Origin: an uncultured Alphaproteobacteria bacterium
GTDB taxonomy: Bacteria; Pseudomonadota; Alphaproteobacteria; Rhodobacterales; Rhodobacteraceae
Direction: 5' to 3'
Length of the DNA stretch: 64,000 bases
NCBI GenBank assembly: GCA_902586885.1
Contig: CACIJG010000003.1
Location: forward strand, 56,758 to 120,757
The position numbers and the translations under genes were made by a program. Below are positions 42,981-52,732 of the stretch, one piece after another. The stretch's first letter is position 1. Each line of letters begins with the position of its first letter. Below the pieces are notes generated by a model, which saw only the letters and a program-made list of their open reading frames with translations, made no database searches and was not told where the DNA came from.

Positions 42981-43049
42981 TAACCAAATAAGTTAGGATG
43001 TTTCTAGGAGTAAGAATAGTTTCGCTTATCATTAACTTGAGGACCTAAA

Positions 43050-43433
43050 ATGAATAATAAGCAAACCAACTTAAAGGCCTCATGTCACTGTGGATCAATT
43101 CAATTGGATATATTTCTTTCAAATGGCATAGAAAAGATAACAAGATGTAATTGCTCTATTTGTAGTAAAGGAAAGGGTTTTGGTATGATTTGCGTTCCAA
43201 TAGAAGATGTAAATATTGTTTCAGGTGATGAATCAATAACAGAATATATTTTTAATACCGCCACCGCTCCTCACTTTTTCTGTATCATATGTGGCATACA
43301 TACACACCATAAAAGTAGAGCAACGCCAGATAAATTATGTGTAAATGTTGCTTGTATTGATGGAATTAATATAGAAGATTATAATAATCAGATTATTTCT
43401 TTTGATGGTATTAATCATCCACGAGATCTTTAA
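43050..43433 (+). CDS. GFA-family (glutathione-dependent formaldehyde-activating) protein
   Basis: 127 residues with the zinc-binding pattern CHCGSIQ, CNCSIC and FFCIICGIHTHH. GFA proteins carry structural zinc and bind glutathione; here the true substrate is unknown. Ribosome binding site GAGGA. Next to the threonine aldolase gene on the same strand. Confidence 0.85.
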   Translation: MNNKQTNLKASCHCGSIQLDIFLSNGIEKITRCNCSICSKGKGFGMICVPIEDVNIVSGDESITEYIFNTATAPHFFCIICGIHTHHKSRATPDKLCVNVACIDGINIEDYNNQIISFDGINHPRDL

Positions 43434-43465
43434 TAATTTCGATCTTGAATCATAGGGAAGGAAAA

Positions 43466-43480
43466 ATGTTTTGGGTATGA
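43466..43480 (+). promoter_or_regulatory. Four-codon leader ORF (MFWV) coupled to the aldolase start
   Basis: An ATG at 43466 follows AGGGAAGG by 4 bases and reads M-F-W-V-stop. Its TGA overlaps the aldolase ATG at 43477 (ATGA). The Shine-Dalgarno is well placed for this leader and 15 bases from the aldolase start, so ribosomes may reach the aldolase by reinitiation. Seen in sequence; function is inference. Confidence 0.4.
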
Positions 43481-44514
43481 GCAACATAGGTGGAAAAAAC
43501 TCTATTATATGCGATCTTCGAAGTGACACCTTCACATCTCCTGATGAAGGTATGCGCAGAGCTATGGCAGAAGCAATCGTAGGTGATGATGTTTACGGCG
43601 AGGACCCAACAGTTAATTCTCTTGAAAACAGATTGGCAGAAATGCTTGGGAAAGAGGGTGCTATTTTTTTTCCTTCAGGCACTCAAAGTAATCTTTCAGC
43701 ACTCATGGCTCATTGTGGCCGTGGTGATGAGATAATTGTTGGTAAAAATTATCATGTTAATTGGGATGAAGCGTCAGGAGCTTCAGTGCTAGCCGGTATT
43801 TCTCTTTGGCCAGTCCAAACTCAAGAAGACGGTTCTATTTCACCAGAAACAATTTTAGAATCAATCAAAGAGGATGATGCACATTTTGCTCGAAGCCGTT
43901 TACTGTCTCTTGAGAATACGGTTGGAGGGAAAGCTATACCAATTGAAACCATTCGAAAATCGGCTCAGACAGCGTGGAACTCAAATCTCTCAGTTCATCT
44001 AGATGGAGCTCGTTTTTTTAATGCCGTATCAGAATTGGAGTGCACTCCAAAAGAGCTTGCCGATTGCGCTGATAGCGTTTCGGTTTGTCTTTCAAAAGGG
44101 CTTGGTACTCCAGTAGGAACAGTATTAGTGGGATCAGAAAAATTTATATATTCAGCACGCCGAAATCGTAAAATACTGGGCGGGTCAATGCGGCAGGTGG
44201 GGATTATTGCCGCTGCCGGACACTATGCCCTGGAAAATAATATCTCAAGGCTTTCAGAGGATCATAAACGAGCATCTGAATTTGCCTCAGCCTTGCGGAG
44301 TTTGAATGCAGGAATAGTGGAAACAGGGACAAATATGGTATTTTTTACTCCTAACGATAATGAAACAAATGAATTAAGATCGTATATGGAAAAACAGGGG
44401 GTAAAGATTGGGGATCAGTCGCCTTCAATACGTATGGTACTGCACCGAGATATTACCGACCAAGGTATGGAGTTGGCCATAAATGGCTTTAAGAATTTTT
44501 ATCAAAATGGATAG
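43477..44514 (+). CDS. Low-specificity L-threonine aldolase
   Basis: 345 residues of the PLP fold-type I aldolases. LRSDTFTSPDEGMRRAM at the N-terminus, GKEGAIFFPSGTQSN for the phosphate cup, HLDGARFFNA and the PLP-Lys in SVCLSKGLGTPVG. It cleaves L-threonine or allo-threonine to glycine and acetaldehyde. ATG 43477 is chosen; TTG 43471 is possible. Preceded by a micro-ORF. Confidence 0.9.
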   Translation: MSNIGGKNSIICDLRSDTFTSPDEGMRRAMAEAIVGDDVYGEDPTVNSLENRLAEMLGKEGAIFFPSGTQSNLSALMAHCGRGDEIIVGKNYHVNWDEASGASVLAGISLWPVQTQEDGSISPETILESIKEDDAHFARSRLLSLENTVGGKAIPIETIRKSAQTAWNSNLSVHLDGARFFNAVSELECTPKELADCADSVSVCLSKGLGTPVGTVLVGSEKFIYSARRNRKILGGSMRQVGIIAAAGHYALENNISRLSEDHKRASEFASALRSLNAGIVETGTNMVFFTPNDNETNELRSYMEKQGVKIGDQSPSIRMVLHRDITDQGMELAINGFKNFYQNG

Positions 44515-44555
44515 ATGCTCGTTAAAAAAGTAAATTTTTTAAGATAAGTAATTTA

Positions 44556-44753
44556 ATGCGTAGAGGTCGAAGAAAAAGAATAGATTGGGATAGCATAGAG
44601 TCTCCCTGTGTAAGAATATGTAAGTTGGAGGATGGCATTTGCATTGGATGCGGCAGGACACAAGATGAAATAAGGGAATGGGTAATTCTCACAGATGAAG
44701 AAAGAAATGTAATCATGCAAAGACTAAAAGACCCTGTACCTAGACTTAAATAA
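44556..44753 (+). CDS. DUF1289 protein, 65 aa
   Basis: The pattern SPCVRICKLEDGICIGCGRTQDEI is DUF1289, with four cysteines (CxxxC...CxxC) likely holding a metal. Family function is not established. It starts 41 bases after the aldolase gene, and the basic N-terminus (MRRGRRKRI) is typical. Confidence 0.85.
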   Translation: MRRGRRKRIDWDSIESPCVRICKLEDGICIGCGRTQDEIREWVILTDEERNVIMQRLKDPVPRLK

Positions 44754-44904
44754 AAGATCCAAAAAAGAGATAATAACGTAACAAAAAAAACAAAGACTTA
44801 AATATTCAAAAAATTTCGGGAGTAATGCGATATATAAAAGTTTTTGTTTTGAACTTTAGAAAATCTGTCTAATATTCAAGAAACAATTAATAAAGGGGGT
44901 ATCC

Positions 44905-45258
44905 ATGGATCCAAACACTAGATCAAATATACAAACGAATACTTTTTATCAATTTCAGATTGTCACTCTTCTAACAACGCTTACTCAATTGACTACAATG
45001 ATGGCAATTGTATTCGGAGATCTGTCTGGAAAAGAAAATGTAGTAGCTGCAACTGTTATCATAATGACACTGTTAGGTGCATTTGGGATTATCAGAACTA
45101 TGACAAACCTAAAGTGCATAATTGATGAGATGGACGACAAAACAGCTAAAACAGCTTACGGTAAAGAAATTCAATCGATTCCTATTGGGGTGTTAAAATT
45201 TGTTTTTGCCGGCTTTTTTGTAATTATAGCCATTGTCCAACTCACGGCAATTTACTAG
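44905..45258 (+). CDS. Small membrane protein, 117 aa, unknown family
   Basis: Three hydrophobic stretches: about 17-37 (FQIVTLLTTLTQLTTMMAIV), 46-65 (VVAATVIIMTLLGAFGII) and 93-115 (VLKFVFAGFFVIIAIVQL). A short soluble loop has IDEMDDKTAKTAYGKE. A GGGGG-like ribosome binding site (AAAGGGGG) is present. It is monocistronic: a 151-base gap before and a strong hairpin terminator after. No family recognised. Confidence 0.65.
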   Translation: MDPNTRSNIQTNTFYQFQIVTLLTTLTQLTTMMAIVFGDLSGKENVVAATVIIMTLLGAFGIIRTMTNLKCIIDEMDDKTAKTAYGKEIQSIPIGVLKFVFAGFFVIIAIVQLTAIY

Positions 45259-45279
45259 TTTTTGAAAAAAGAGTATGGA

Positions 45280-45308
45280 GGAGCAGGCTGATGCTTGCTC
45301 CTTTTTTT
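45280..45308 (+). terminator. Rho-independent terminator after the small membrane protein gene
   Basis: Stem GGAGCAGGC (45280-45288) with GCTTGCTCC (45293-45301), one G-T pair, TGAT loop, followed by seven Ts (45302-45308). Confidence 0.85.
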
Positions 45309-45340
45309 AACTGCATTAAGCTATTCAGGAATACTTCTAA

Positions 45341-46297
45341 TTATTTTTTCTTAAATTTTTCGAACAAAAAACGTGAAACCATGAGATCTATGTGACCACC
45401 TCCACCATTTTTAAAAACGGTAACAGCTTCTTTTCCTTCGCGACCGACTTTACCTGAACACAAGTCATATAAGCTACCTTTTATTCTTTTAGCACTAAAG
45501 TTTTTATTCTGGATGGGAAAAAAAAGATCACCAGTTTGTTCTTCTGTTGTTAAGCGACAATCTACAAAAACTTGCGAAGTAGATATCAAGGCATCGTCAC
45601 TTTCTCGCATGTTAGGAGTAAAAGACCCTACAAGGTCCACATGAGTACCCTCACTAATCCATTCAGCTAAGACCAATGGTTCTCTAGACATAGTTGCAGT
45701 GCAAATCAAGTTAGCATCTGCCACAGCTGAAGGAAGATCTTTAACAACTCTTGTTTTTATTCCCTCTGCTTTTAAAGTTTCTTGAAGTTTTTGCGCTCTT
45801 AACCCAGAACGATTCCAAATATTTATTTTTTCTAAGTCAAATTGCTGATTATATGCACGAATTAAGTCGCCAGCGACAACTCCAGCTCCTAACACTAATA
45901 ATTTAGAAGCATCTGGTAAAGCAAGTAATTTTGCACCGAGAATTGAGTCTGCAGCAGTTTTCAAACGCGTAACAATAACGTTATCTATAATTGCCTCAAT
46001 AGCGCCAGTTTTATCACTGAATAACATAGCTCCGCCATGAATACTGGGTAGTTTCTTGGCTGGATTATCAGGATACACAGATGCTGTCTTGGTTAACATT
46101 CCTAACCCCTTAATTCTTGCAGATCGCGTTAGCCAAGAACAGCCATCTTCTTCCAAAAGAATATCTCCTAGCTTTGGTTTGGCAAGTAAATGACCATTGG
46201 CTATAGCATTTGCTGCCTCTAGCCAAGGAATTGCTTTATCAAAATCAGACATTTTAATAGTAACAAAATCATTATTAGAATTTATATCACTGGTCAT
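45341..46297 (-). CDS. Ornithine cyclodeaminase/mu-crystallin family protein
   Basis: 318 residues. The Rossmann segment LLVLGAGVVAGDLI and the active region GSFTPNMRESDDAL match OCD-like enzymes, including delta1-pyrroline-2-carboxylate and imine reductases. It is the second gene of a leftward pair, overlapping the upstream flavoenzyme by one base (TAATG). The pair suggests proline- or cyclic-imine metabolism. Confidence 0.85.
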   Translation of the reverse strand: MTSDINSNNDFVTIKMSDFDKAIPWLEAANAIANGHLLAKPKLGDILLEEDGCSWLTRSARIKGLGMLTKTASVYPDNPAKKLPSIHGGAMLFSDKTGAIEAIIDNVIVTRLKTAADSILGAKLLALPDASKLLVLGAGVVAGDLIRAYNQQFDLEKINIWNRSGLRAQKLQETLKAEGIKTRVVKDLPSAVADANLICTATMSREPLVLAEWISEGTHVDLVGSFTPNMRESDDALISTSQVFVDCRLTTEEQTGDLFFPIQNKNFSAKRIKGSLYDLCSGKVGREGKEAVTVFKNGGGGHIDLMVSRFLFEKFKKK

Positions 46298-48330
46298 TAC
46301 AAAACTCTTAACAATCTGTTAGCATCAAAAATAGCTGCATGCGTATTTCGAGACTCTACTGCATCACCGATCCGGAAAAGTTGAAAATTTCCGGTACCAC
46401 GAGATTCTATCTGAGGCTCACAATTGATTAAAGCATCATAATTGACTGAACCCAAATTTGACGATTTTGGTTTTAATTCAAAATATAAATCATCTAACGG
46501 AGTAGTACCATGATTAACTACAACTTGGTCAACCTCCCTATCTAATTCTATTTCCTTATAGTCTGAACCTATGGTTGCTCGAAGTGCATTTCCTAATGAT
46601 TTGACTGATTTAAGTCGATAAGTCACCGTGAAAGTGACTTTTTCACCCTGCAATGATCTCATATAAGGCGCTAGATTTAGCCCCATCACCTCAGGAGCAA
46701 AACTACGATCAGGTGTCATAATTTCAAGGATAGATCCACTTTCTACTAATTTTTCAGAAGCCTGCATTGCGACATGATCACCCGCATCATCAAAAAGAAG
46801 TACGCGGTTTCCAGGCTTTGCATCCCCTGTAAGAATATCCCAAGCAGACACTACAAGTTCCTGACCAGTCTCGAGTACGTCGGTTCTAGGGAGTCCGCCC
46901 GTTGCAATTATTACCACTTCAGGGTCCAATGCGGCAATGTCTTTTTCTTCAGCAAAGGTATTAAATTTAAACTCTACGTCAAGCCCAGAACATTGGTCCA
47001 TTCTCCAATCAATAATACCAATCATTTCAGCTTTTCTGGGACTTTGTGCTGTTAATCGGACCTGTCCACCTGGTCGATCTGCTGCTTCAAATACCGTAAC
47101 TTTGTGACCACGCTCACCAGCAACTCTTGCCGCTTCCAGTCCAGCAGGACCTGCACCAACAATTACGACTCTACGAGTGTCTTTTGAAGGCTCTATGTTA
47201 TGAGGCAATTCCTTTTCCCGTCCAGTTGAAGGATTATGTATGCAAAGAGCCGGAGTACCTTGATAAATCCTGTCTAGGCAGTAAGTAGCTCCAACACATG
47301 GGCGAATATCATCTTCTCTACCTTCCCTAATCTTGTTCACTATGTGAGGATCTGCAATATGCGCACGGGTCATTCCTACCATATCAAGTTGACCAGAAGA
47401 AACTGCATATCGAGCTGTAGCCACATCAGGGATTCGTGCCCCATGAAAGGTGGGCAAACCTACTTCTGAACGAATCCGACCTGCTAAATCTAGGTGAGGA
47501 GCAGAGCGCATACCTTGTAAAGGAATAACTCTGGTTAAGGCTGCATCTGTATGAACCTGACCTCTTATAATGTTAACAAAATCAACCAATCCAGACTTTT
47601 TAAAACGCCTTGCGATCTCGACTCCTTCTTCAACCGTAATCCCTCCTTTTGTGCCCTCGTCAGCTGTATATCGCATGCCCAAAAGAAAATTATCTCCTAC
47701 TCGATCGCGACAAGCACCTAAAACTTCCATTGAAAAACGCATTCTATTTTCTAGCGAACCTCCATACGGTGATTTTAAAGCGTTGGTTAATGGACTCATG
47801 AATTGGTCAAGAAGGTGACCGTAACATTCAAACTCCACCCCATCTAAATTTGCTTCCTTCATTCTTTCAGCTGCATCTGCATAATCTTTGACAATCCGAT
47901 TTATATCCCATTCCTCTATGACCTTTGGGAAAGCCCGATGCGCTGGTTCCCTAAATGGCCCTGGAGCGACTACCGGCAACCAATCTCCATTATCCCAGCG
48001 GGTACGCCTTCCAAGGTGCGTTAGTTGAATCATTACTGCAGCACCGGCTTCATGACAGTCATCAGCTAATTTCTTCATCCATGGCACCACCTCATCCTTC
48101 CAACAGAGAATATTATTAAACGCAGGGGGGCTATCACGGGAAACTGCAGCAGACCCAGCTGTCATAGTTAAAGCAATACCTGCCTTGGCACGTTCTAAAT
48201 GATAAAGTCTATAACGGTCCTTGGGCAACCCATCCTCTGGATAGGCAGGCTCATGACTTGTAGTCATAATTCTGTTTCTAAGTGTCAGGTGTTTTAATTT
48301 GTAAGGTTGTAGCAGAGGATCTTTTTTCAA
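46297..48330 (-). CDS. TMADH-like flavin oxidoreductase (N-methylproline demethylase-like)
   Basis: 677 residues. An old-yellow-enzyme TIM barrel (LRNRIMTTSHEPAYPEDG, GIEFECYGHLL-like VEFECYGHLLDQFMSP) is followed by a 4Fe-4S segment (about 345-364) and an FAD/NAD(P)-binding half (VVIVGAGPAGLEAARVAGERG). Of the four usual Cys ligands only three are seen (CVGATYC...C), the second being Ala. The family includes trimethylamine and histamine dehydrogenases, dienoyl-CoA reductase and stachydrine N-demethylases; the CVGAxYCxDR pattern points to the last. Start TTG at 48330 with AAGGA ahead. Confidence 0.85.
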   Translation of the reverse strand: MKKDPLLQPYKLKHLTLRNRIMTTSHEPAYPEDGLPKDRYRLYHLERAKAGIALTMTAGSAAVSRDSPPAFNNILCWKDEVVPWMKKLADDCHEAGAAVMIQLTHLGRRTRWDNGDWLPVVAPGPFREPAHRAFPKVIEEWDINRIVKDYADAAERMKEANLDGVEFECYGHLLDQFMSPLTNALKSPYGGSLENRMRFSMEVLGACRDRVGDNFLLGMRYTADEGTKGGITVEEGVEIARRFKKSGLVDFVNIIRGQVHTDAALTRVIPLQGMRSAPHLDLAGRIRSEVGLPTFHGARIPDVATARYAVSSGQLDMVGMTRAHIADPHIVNKIREGREDDIRPCVGATYCLDRIYQGTPALCIHNPSTGREKELPHNIEPSKDTRRVVIVGAGPAGLEAARVAGERGHKVTVFEAADRPGGQVRLTAQSPRKAEMIGIIDWRMDQCSGLDVEFKFNTFAEEKDIAALDPEVVIIATGGLPRTDVLETGQELVVSAWDILTGDAKPGNRVLLFDDAGDHVAMQASEKLVESGSILEIMTPDRSFAPEVMGLNLAPYMRSLQGEKVTFTVTYRLKSVKSLGNALRATIGSDYKEIELDREVDQVVVNHGTTPLDDLYFELKPKSSNLGSVNYDALINCEPQIESRGTGNFQLFRIGDAVESRNTHAAIFDANRLLRVL

Positions 48331-48507
48331 TTTTAAAATTTCCTTCTTCTGTCTACGAGCAAGGGTAGTAAAAAGTCATACTGTCATTATATAGTATATT
48401 ATAACAAAATCATATCACCTTGCTTATAAAAATATATTCTCGTAATCTTCTTTATAGTAACAATTTAAGGAAAACTACTTCTCTTAAATTTATGGAAGAA
48501 TAATAGG

Positions 48508-49407
48508 ATGAAGAAACACTCAGATGAAATGCCTCAAATTGGGTTTGGAACCTATTTGATACCAGATAATGAGGCTCAAGAGATTGTAACCGCTGCGATT
48601 AAGACTGGATATAGGCATATAGATACTGCAGAGGGATATGGAAATGAAAGTGGTATAGGTAGTGCTTTAAAGAATGCTTTTTCCGGTCTTAATCTAAAAA
48701 GAGATAATATATTTATAACAAGCAAGCTGTTTCCTGGAAATCCTCAATGGCATCGGGAACCAAAAAATTATAATGAGTGTATTAAAGCCTGTGATAATAG
48801 CCTCAACCGCTTAGGTTTAGACTATTTGGATTGTTATCTTATCCATGCTCCTTTTTGTACAAAACATCGTTTAGAGCAATGGAGCGCCTTAGTTGACCTT
48901 AAAAAAGATGGCAAACTAAAATCTATTGGTGTATCCAACTACAGCGAGAAGCATATTGAAGAGATTATAAGTGCAGGACTAGAGCTTCCTGAAGTAAATC
49001 AGATTGAACTGCACCCTTGGTGTCAAAAAACAGAGTTAGTTTCATTCCTTGAACAAAAAAGTATAAAAATTGTAGCATACAGCTCACTAGTACCACTAGA
49101 TACTTGGCGCGAGAAACCAAACCAGGATAGTGCCAAATCTGAAAAAATGAAAAAAGATGGAGGAGATGAGAAATCCTTTTTTAAAGAATTATCAAAAAAA
49201 TATAATGTGACTGAAGCTCAGATATTATTAAAATGGGGACTCCAGAAAGGTTTTGTTATCTTACCAAAATCTTCTGATCCAAAAAGAATAAAAGAGAATT
49301 TCGAATTAAATTTCGATATTGATAAGTCCGACATGGACATGATTTTGGGTATGGAAAGAGGAGATGGAGTAGCTTGGCCAGGTGGAGATCCTTGTAACGC
49401 AGAGTAG
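48508..49407 (+). CDS. Aldo/keto reductase
   Basis: 299 residues. The catalytic tetrad is D and Y in HIDTAEGYGNE, K in ITSKLF and H in YLIHAPF; cofactor-binding ILPKSSDPKRI is present. NADPH-dependent reduction of an aldehyde or ketone. The fold is complete but slightly short. It is divergent from the TMADH-like gene. Confidence 0.88.
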   Translation: MKKHSDEMPQIGFGTYLIPDNEAQEIVTAAIKTGYRHIDTAEGYGNESGIGSALKNAFSGLNLKRDNIFITSKLFPGNPQWHREPKNYNECIKACDNSLNRLGLDYLDCYLIHAPFCTKHRLEQWSALVDLKKDGKLKSIGVSNYSEKHIEEIISAGLELPEVNQIELHPWCQKTELVSFLEQKSIKIVAYSSLVPLDTWREKPNQDSAKSEKMKKDGGDEKSFFKELSKKYNVTEAQILLKWGLQKGFVILPKSSDPKRIKENFELNFDIDKSDMDMILGMERGDGVAWPGGDPCNAE

Positions 49408-49437
49408 CCAATTTTTGGCCATTTAGCCTTTTTTTGT
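49407..49437 (+). terminator. Weak terminator candidate
   Basis: Two mutually exclusive short hairpins (GCCAA/TTGGC at 49407-49419, or GGC/GCC at 49417-49428) precede a run of seven Ts. A short, unstable stem; candidate only. Confidence 0.3.
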
Positions 49438-49554
49438 TTTTTCTAATTTTTAGATTTTTGACTTTTATTGTTATTTTCACTTGCCTTTTTATTTTTTTGG
49501 AAGTACTCCCTTGCCAAAAGAATAAACTAGCCCTTCAACTTATTGGAAAATATA

Positions 49555-51372
49555 ATGGAATTAAGAAATATTGCCATAATAGCTCATGTTGACCACGGAA
49601 AAACTACCTTAGTAGATGAACTTCTTAAACAATCAGGCGAATTCAGAGATAATCAGAATACTGTTGAAAGGGCAATGGACAGCAATGATTTGGAGAGAGA
49701 AAGAGGTATTACTATTCTCGCGAAGGCCACTTCTGTAGTCTGGAATAATGTTAGATTTAATATAGTAGATACACCCGGCCATGCTGACTTCGGTGGAGAA
49801 GTTGAACGCATTTTATCAATGGTTGATGGAGTGGTCCTGCTGGTTGATGCCGCAGAAGGACCAATGCCCCAAACAAAATTTGTAACATCTAAGGCATTGG
49901 CTTTAGGATTGAAGCCAATAGTAGTGTTAAACAAAGTTGATAAGCAGGACGCCGAACCCGACCGATCACTAAATGAAGTTTTTGATCTTTTTGCAAATTT
50001 GGGAGCAAATGATGATCAATTAGACTTTCCAGTATTATATGCATCAGGAAGATCTGGTTGGGCGGATGACTCTTTGGAAGGTCCTAGAAAAAACTTAGAC
50101 GCTTTATTCAAATTAATTGAGACTCATGTACCAACACCAATACAGACAAAAAAAAAGCAAGAACCTTTTAAAATGCTCGCCACTACACTAAGTGGCGATA
50201 ATTTTTTAGGTAGGCTACTAACAGGGCGAGTTGAAACAGGAACGCTTAAAACAGGTCAAAGTATAAAAGCTATAAATAGAGATGGTGAGCTCGTCGAAAC
50301 TTTCCGTGTAAATAAGATATTAGCTTTTAGAGGTTTACAACAACAGCCGATAGACGTTGCAGAAGCTGGGGATATCGTCTCAATAGCTGGAATGAGTAAA
50401 GCAACGGTAGCCGATACTATAGCTGATACAACGGTTACAGAAGCTATCCCCGCTCAACCGATAGACCCTCCTACTATAACAGTAACCTTTGGAATTAATG
50501 ACAGCCCCTTAGCTGGTAGAGATGGAAAAAAGGTCCAAGGCAGAGTTATAAGAGATCGTCTTTTAAAGGAATGCGAAAGCAACGTCGCTATAAAAGTAGC
50601 TGACACTCCAGGTGGTGAGGCTTTTGATGTATCCGGAAGAGGTGAACTTCAAATGGGAGTTCTCATAGAAAATATGCGTAGAGAGGGATTTGAGTTATCT
50701 ATTTCTCGACCGAGAGTAATATATCGTGACGTTGATGGAGTAAAAAACGAGCCAGTTGAAGAGGTAACAATTGACGTTGATGATGAATATTCAGGGGTAG
50801 TAATTGAAAAGCTCTCTTTAAGAAAAGGTGAGATGGTCGAATTAAAAACTTCTGGTCTTGGCAAGACACGGATCGTCTCTTTGGTGCCGTCTCGAGGTCT
50901 TATTGGCTATCACAGTGAATTCATGACCGATACAAGAGGTACAGGCATACTAAACCGGGTTTTTCATTCTTGGGAACCATATAAAGGATCAATATCTGGA
51001 AGACGGCAAGGAGTTTTAATATCTATGGAAAATGGTAGTTCTGTAGCGTATGCCATTTTTAATTTAGAGGATCGCGGGAAGTTTTTCATAGGTGCTGGAG
51101 AAGATGTATATGAGGGAATGATTATTGGGGAACATAATCGTGACAATGATTTAGAAGTTAATCCCTTAAAAGGAAAAAAATTAACTAACGTTAGAGCTTC
51201 AGGAACTGACGAAGCGGTTAGACTAACTACACCTACTATACTAAGTCTTGAGCAATCTATCGCTTATATAGATGATGATGAACTTGTTGAAGTTACTCCA
51301 AGTAAAATCAGGCTAAGAAAGCGAATATTAGGTTCAGTTGATAGGAAAAGAAGTCAAAAAATCGCAAGTTAA
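49555..51372 (+). CDS. typA: GTP-binding ribosome-associated protein TypA/BipA
   Basis: 605 residues, full length. GTPase motifs AHVDHGKTT (G1), RGITI (G2), DTPGHADF (G3), NKVDKQDA (G4). It is a translational GTPase acting on ribosome assembly and stress. The C-terminal EF-G-like part is complete. ATG 49555 is preferred over TTG 49543. Core chromosomal marker that ends the accessory character of the left half. Confidence 0.96.
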   Translation: MELRNIAIIAHVDHGKTTLVDELLKQSGEFRDNQNTVERAMDSNDLERERGITILAKATSVVWNNVRFNIVDTPGHADFGGEVERILSMVDGVVLLVDAAEGPMPQTKFVTSKALALGLKPIVVLNKVDKQDAEPDRSLNEVFDLFANLGANDDQLDFPVLYASGRSGWADDSLEGPRKNLDALFKLIETHVPTPIQTKKKQEPFKMLATTLSGDNFLGRLLTGRVETGTLKTGQSIKAINRDGELVETFRVNKILAFRGLQQQPIDVAEAGDIVSIAGMSKATVADTIADTTVTEAIPAQPIDPPTITVTFGINDSPLAGRDGKKVQGRVIRDRLLKECESNVAIKVADTPGGEAFDVSGRGELQMGVLIENMRREGFELSISRPRVIYRDVDGVKNEPVEEVTIDVDDEYSGVVIEKLSLRKGEMVELKTSGLGKTRIVSLVPSRGLIGYHSEFMTDTRGTGILNRVFHSWEPYKGSISGRRQGVLISMENGSSVAYAIFNLEDRGKFFIGAGEDVYEGMIIGEHNRDNDLEVNPLKGKKLTNVRASGTDEAVRLTTPTILSLEQSIAYIDDDELVEVTPSKIRLRKRILGSVDRKRSQKIAS

Positions 51373-51437
51373 GTTATTCTTATACCTGCTTTTGCTAACC
51401 TCGACACGGGAAGAAATAACCCAATATGGAAGACTAA

Positions 51438-52616
51438 ATGCGTTTGACTTTGATTGTATTGGCCTTAGCGTATGTGCTGTCACAATTTTTTCGTGCGTTT
51501 CTTGCCGTATTGGCAACCCCATTACAGACAGACATTGGAGCAAGTGCTTCAGAGCTTTCAGAAGCCTCTGGGTATTGGTTTTTAGCCTTTGCGTTGATGC
51601 AACTTCCTGTCGGCTGGGCCCTTGATACATTGGGTCCAAAACGAACAACAGCAGTGCTAATGGCATTTGGAGCTGGGGGAGGCTCAATAGTTTTTTCGAT
51701 CGCCAACGATCCTTGGCAAATTCAATTGGCTATGGCAATGATAGGAATAGGCTGTTCACCTGTCTTGATGGCCTCATTATACATCATTGGACGAAGCTTT
51801 CCCCCTACTTCATTTGCGACAATTGGAGCATTTATTCTAGGGATAGGTTCGCTAGGAAATATTGGAGCAGCCTATCCAATGACTTTTCTTGTCGAAATGT
51901 TTGGTTGGCGCGAGTCCATTGGCATGATTGGTAGCATAACAATCTCTGTTGCATTAGTATGCTATATTGTAGTTAAGGACCCACCAAAAATAACCAACTC
52001 GGAAAAGGGTAGTATTCTTACTTTACTTCGTATGAGAGCTATTTGGTTCATTTTGCCACTAGTTTTAGTTAACTATGCCGCATCTGGAGGTTTGCGAGGT
52101 TTTTGGATTGGGCCTTATTTCACTGATATTTTTGATGCCACCGCAGCTCAAGTGGGTACAGTGACTACTGTAATGGCTATTGCAATGATTGCTGGTAATT
52201 TCTTTTATGGTCCACTTGACCGGATATTTGGTACTCGAAAATGGGTAATATTCTGTGGTAACTTTACCGGCGCCTCATTATGTCTTTTACTCTATTTATT
52301 TGGTGGCACTGGGTTTTGGACAACAGCAACAATAATTGCTGGGATTGGTTTCTTCGGCGCTTCATTTCCTGTTTTAATAGCACATGGCCGTAGTTTTTTT
52401 CCTGACCATTTAATGGGTCGTGGTGTGACGTTGATGAATCTTTTTGGAATGGGTGGAGTTGGTTTGATGCAAAACTTTTCGGCTAGAATCTATAACGCTA
52501 AGTTAGTTGAGGCTACAGCCCCTATTAATGCATATAACGCTATATTTTTGGTTTTTTGTGTTTCTATATTAATTGGATTGACTATTTATCTATTTTCTGA
52601 GGATCGAACCAACTAA
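51438..52616 (+). CDS. MFS transporter
   Basis: 392 residues, about 12 membrane helices. The GWALDTLGPKRTTAVL loop is a degenerate motif A. The N-terminal QFFRAFLAVLATPLQTDIGAS resembles nitrate/oxalate-type or glycerol-3-phosphate-type MFS, but no substrate can be inferred. Stands 66 bases after typA. Confidence 0.86.
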   Translation: MRLTLIVLALAYVLSQFFRAFLAVLATPLQTDIGASASELSEASGYWFLAFALMQLPVGWALDTLGPKRTTAVLMAFGAGGGSIVFSIANDPWQIQLAMAMIGIGCSPVLMASLYIIGRSFPPTSFATIGAFILGIGSLGNIGAAYPMTFLVEMFGWRESIGMIGSITISVALVCYIVVKDPPKITNSEKGSILTLLRMRAIWFILPLVLVNYAASGGLRGFWIGPYFTDIFDATAAQVGTVTTVMAIAMIAGNFFYGPLDRIFGTRKWVIFCGNFTGASLCLLLYLFGGTGFWTTATIIAGIGFFGASFPVLIAHGRSFFPDHLMGRGVTLMNLFGMGGVGLMQNFSARIYNAKLVEATAPINAYNAIFLVFCVSILIGLTIYLFSEDRTN

Positions 52617-52732
52617 GCTGGGATTTATTTGAAAGTTTATTTTTTGCTCAAGGAAGTCTGCGATGAGTCATACCATATTGTTTAATCCAAATAAATATTC
52701 TAAAATTGATTGAAATTGTAAGGGAGATAGCA

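Noticed and set aside
46774-47055. Rightward open frame inside the flavoenzyme gene
   Set aside because: Lies antisense within a strongly conserved coding region and has no recognisable protein features.
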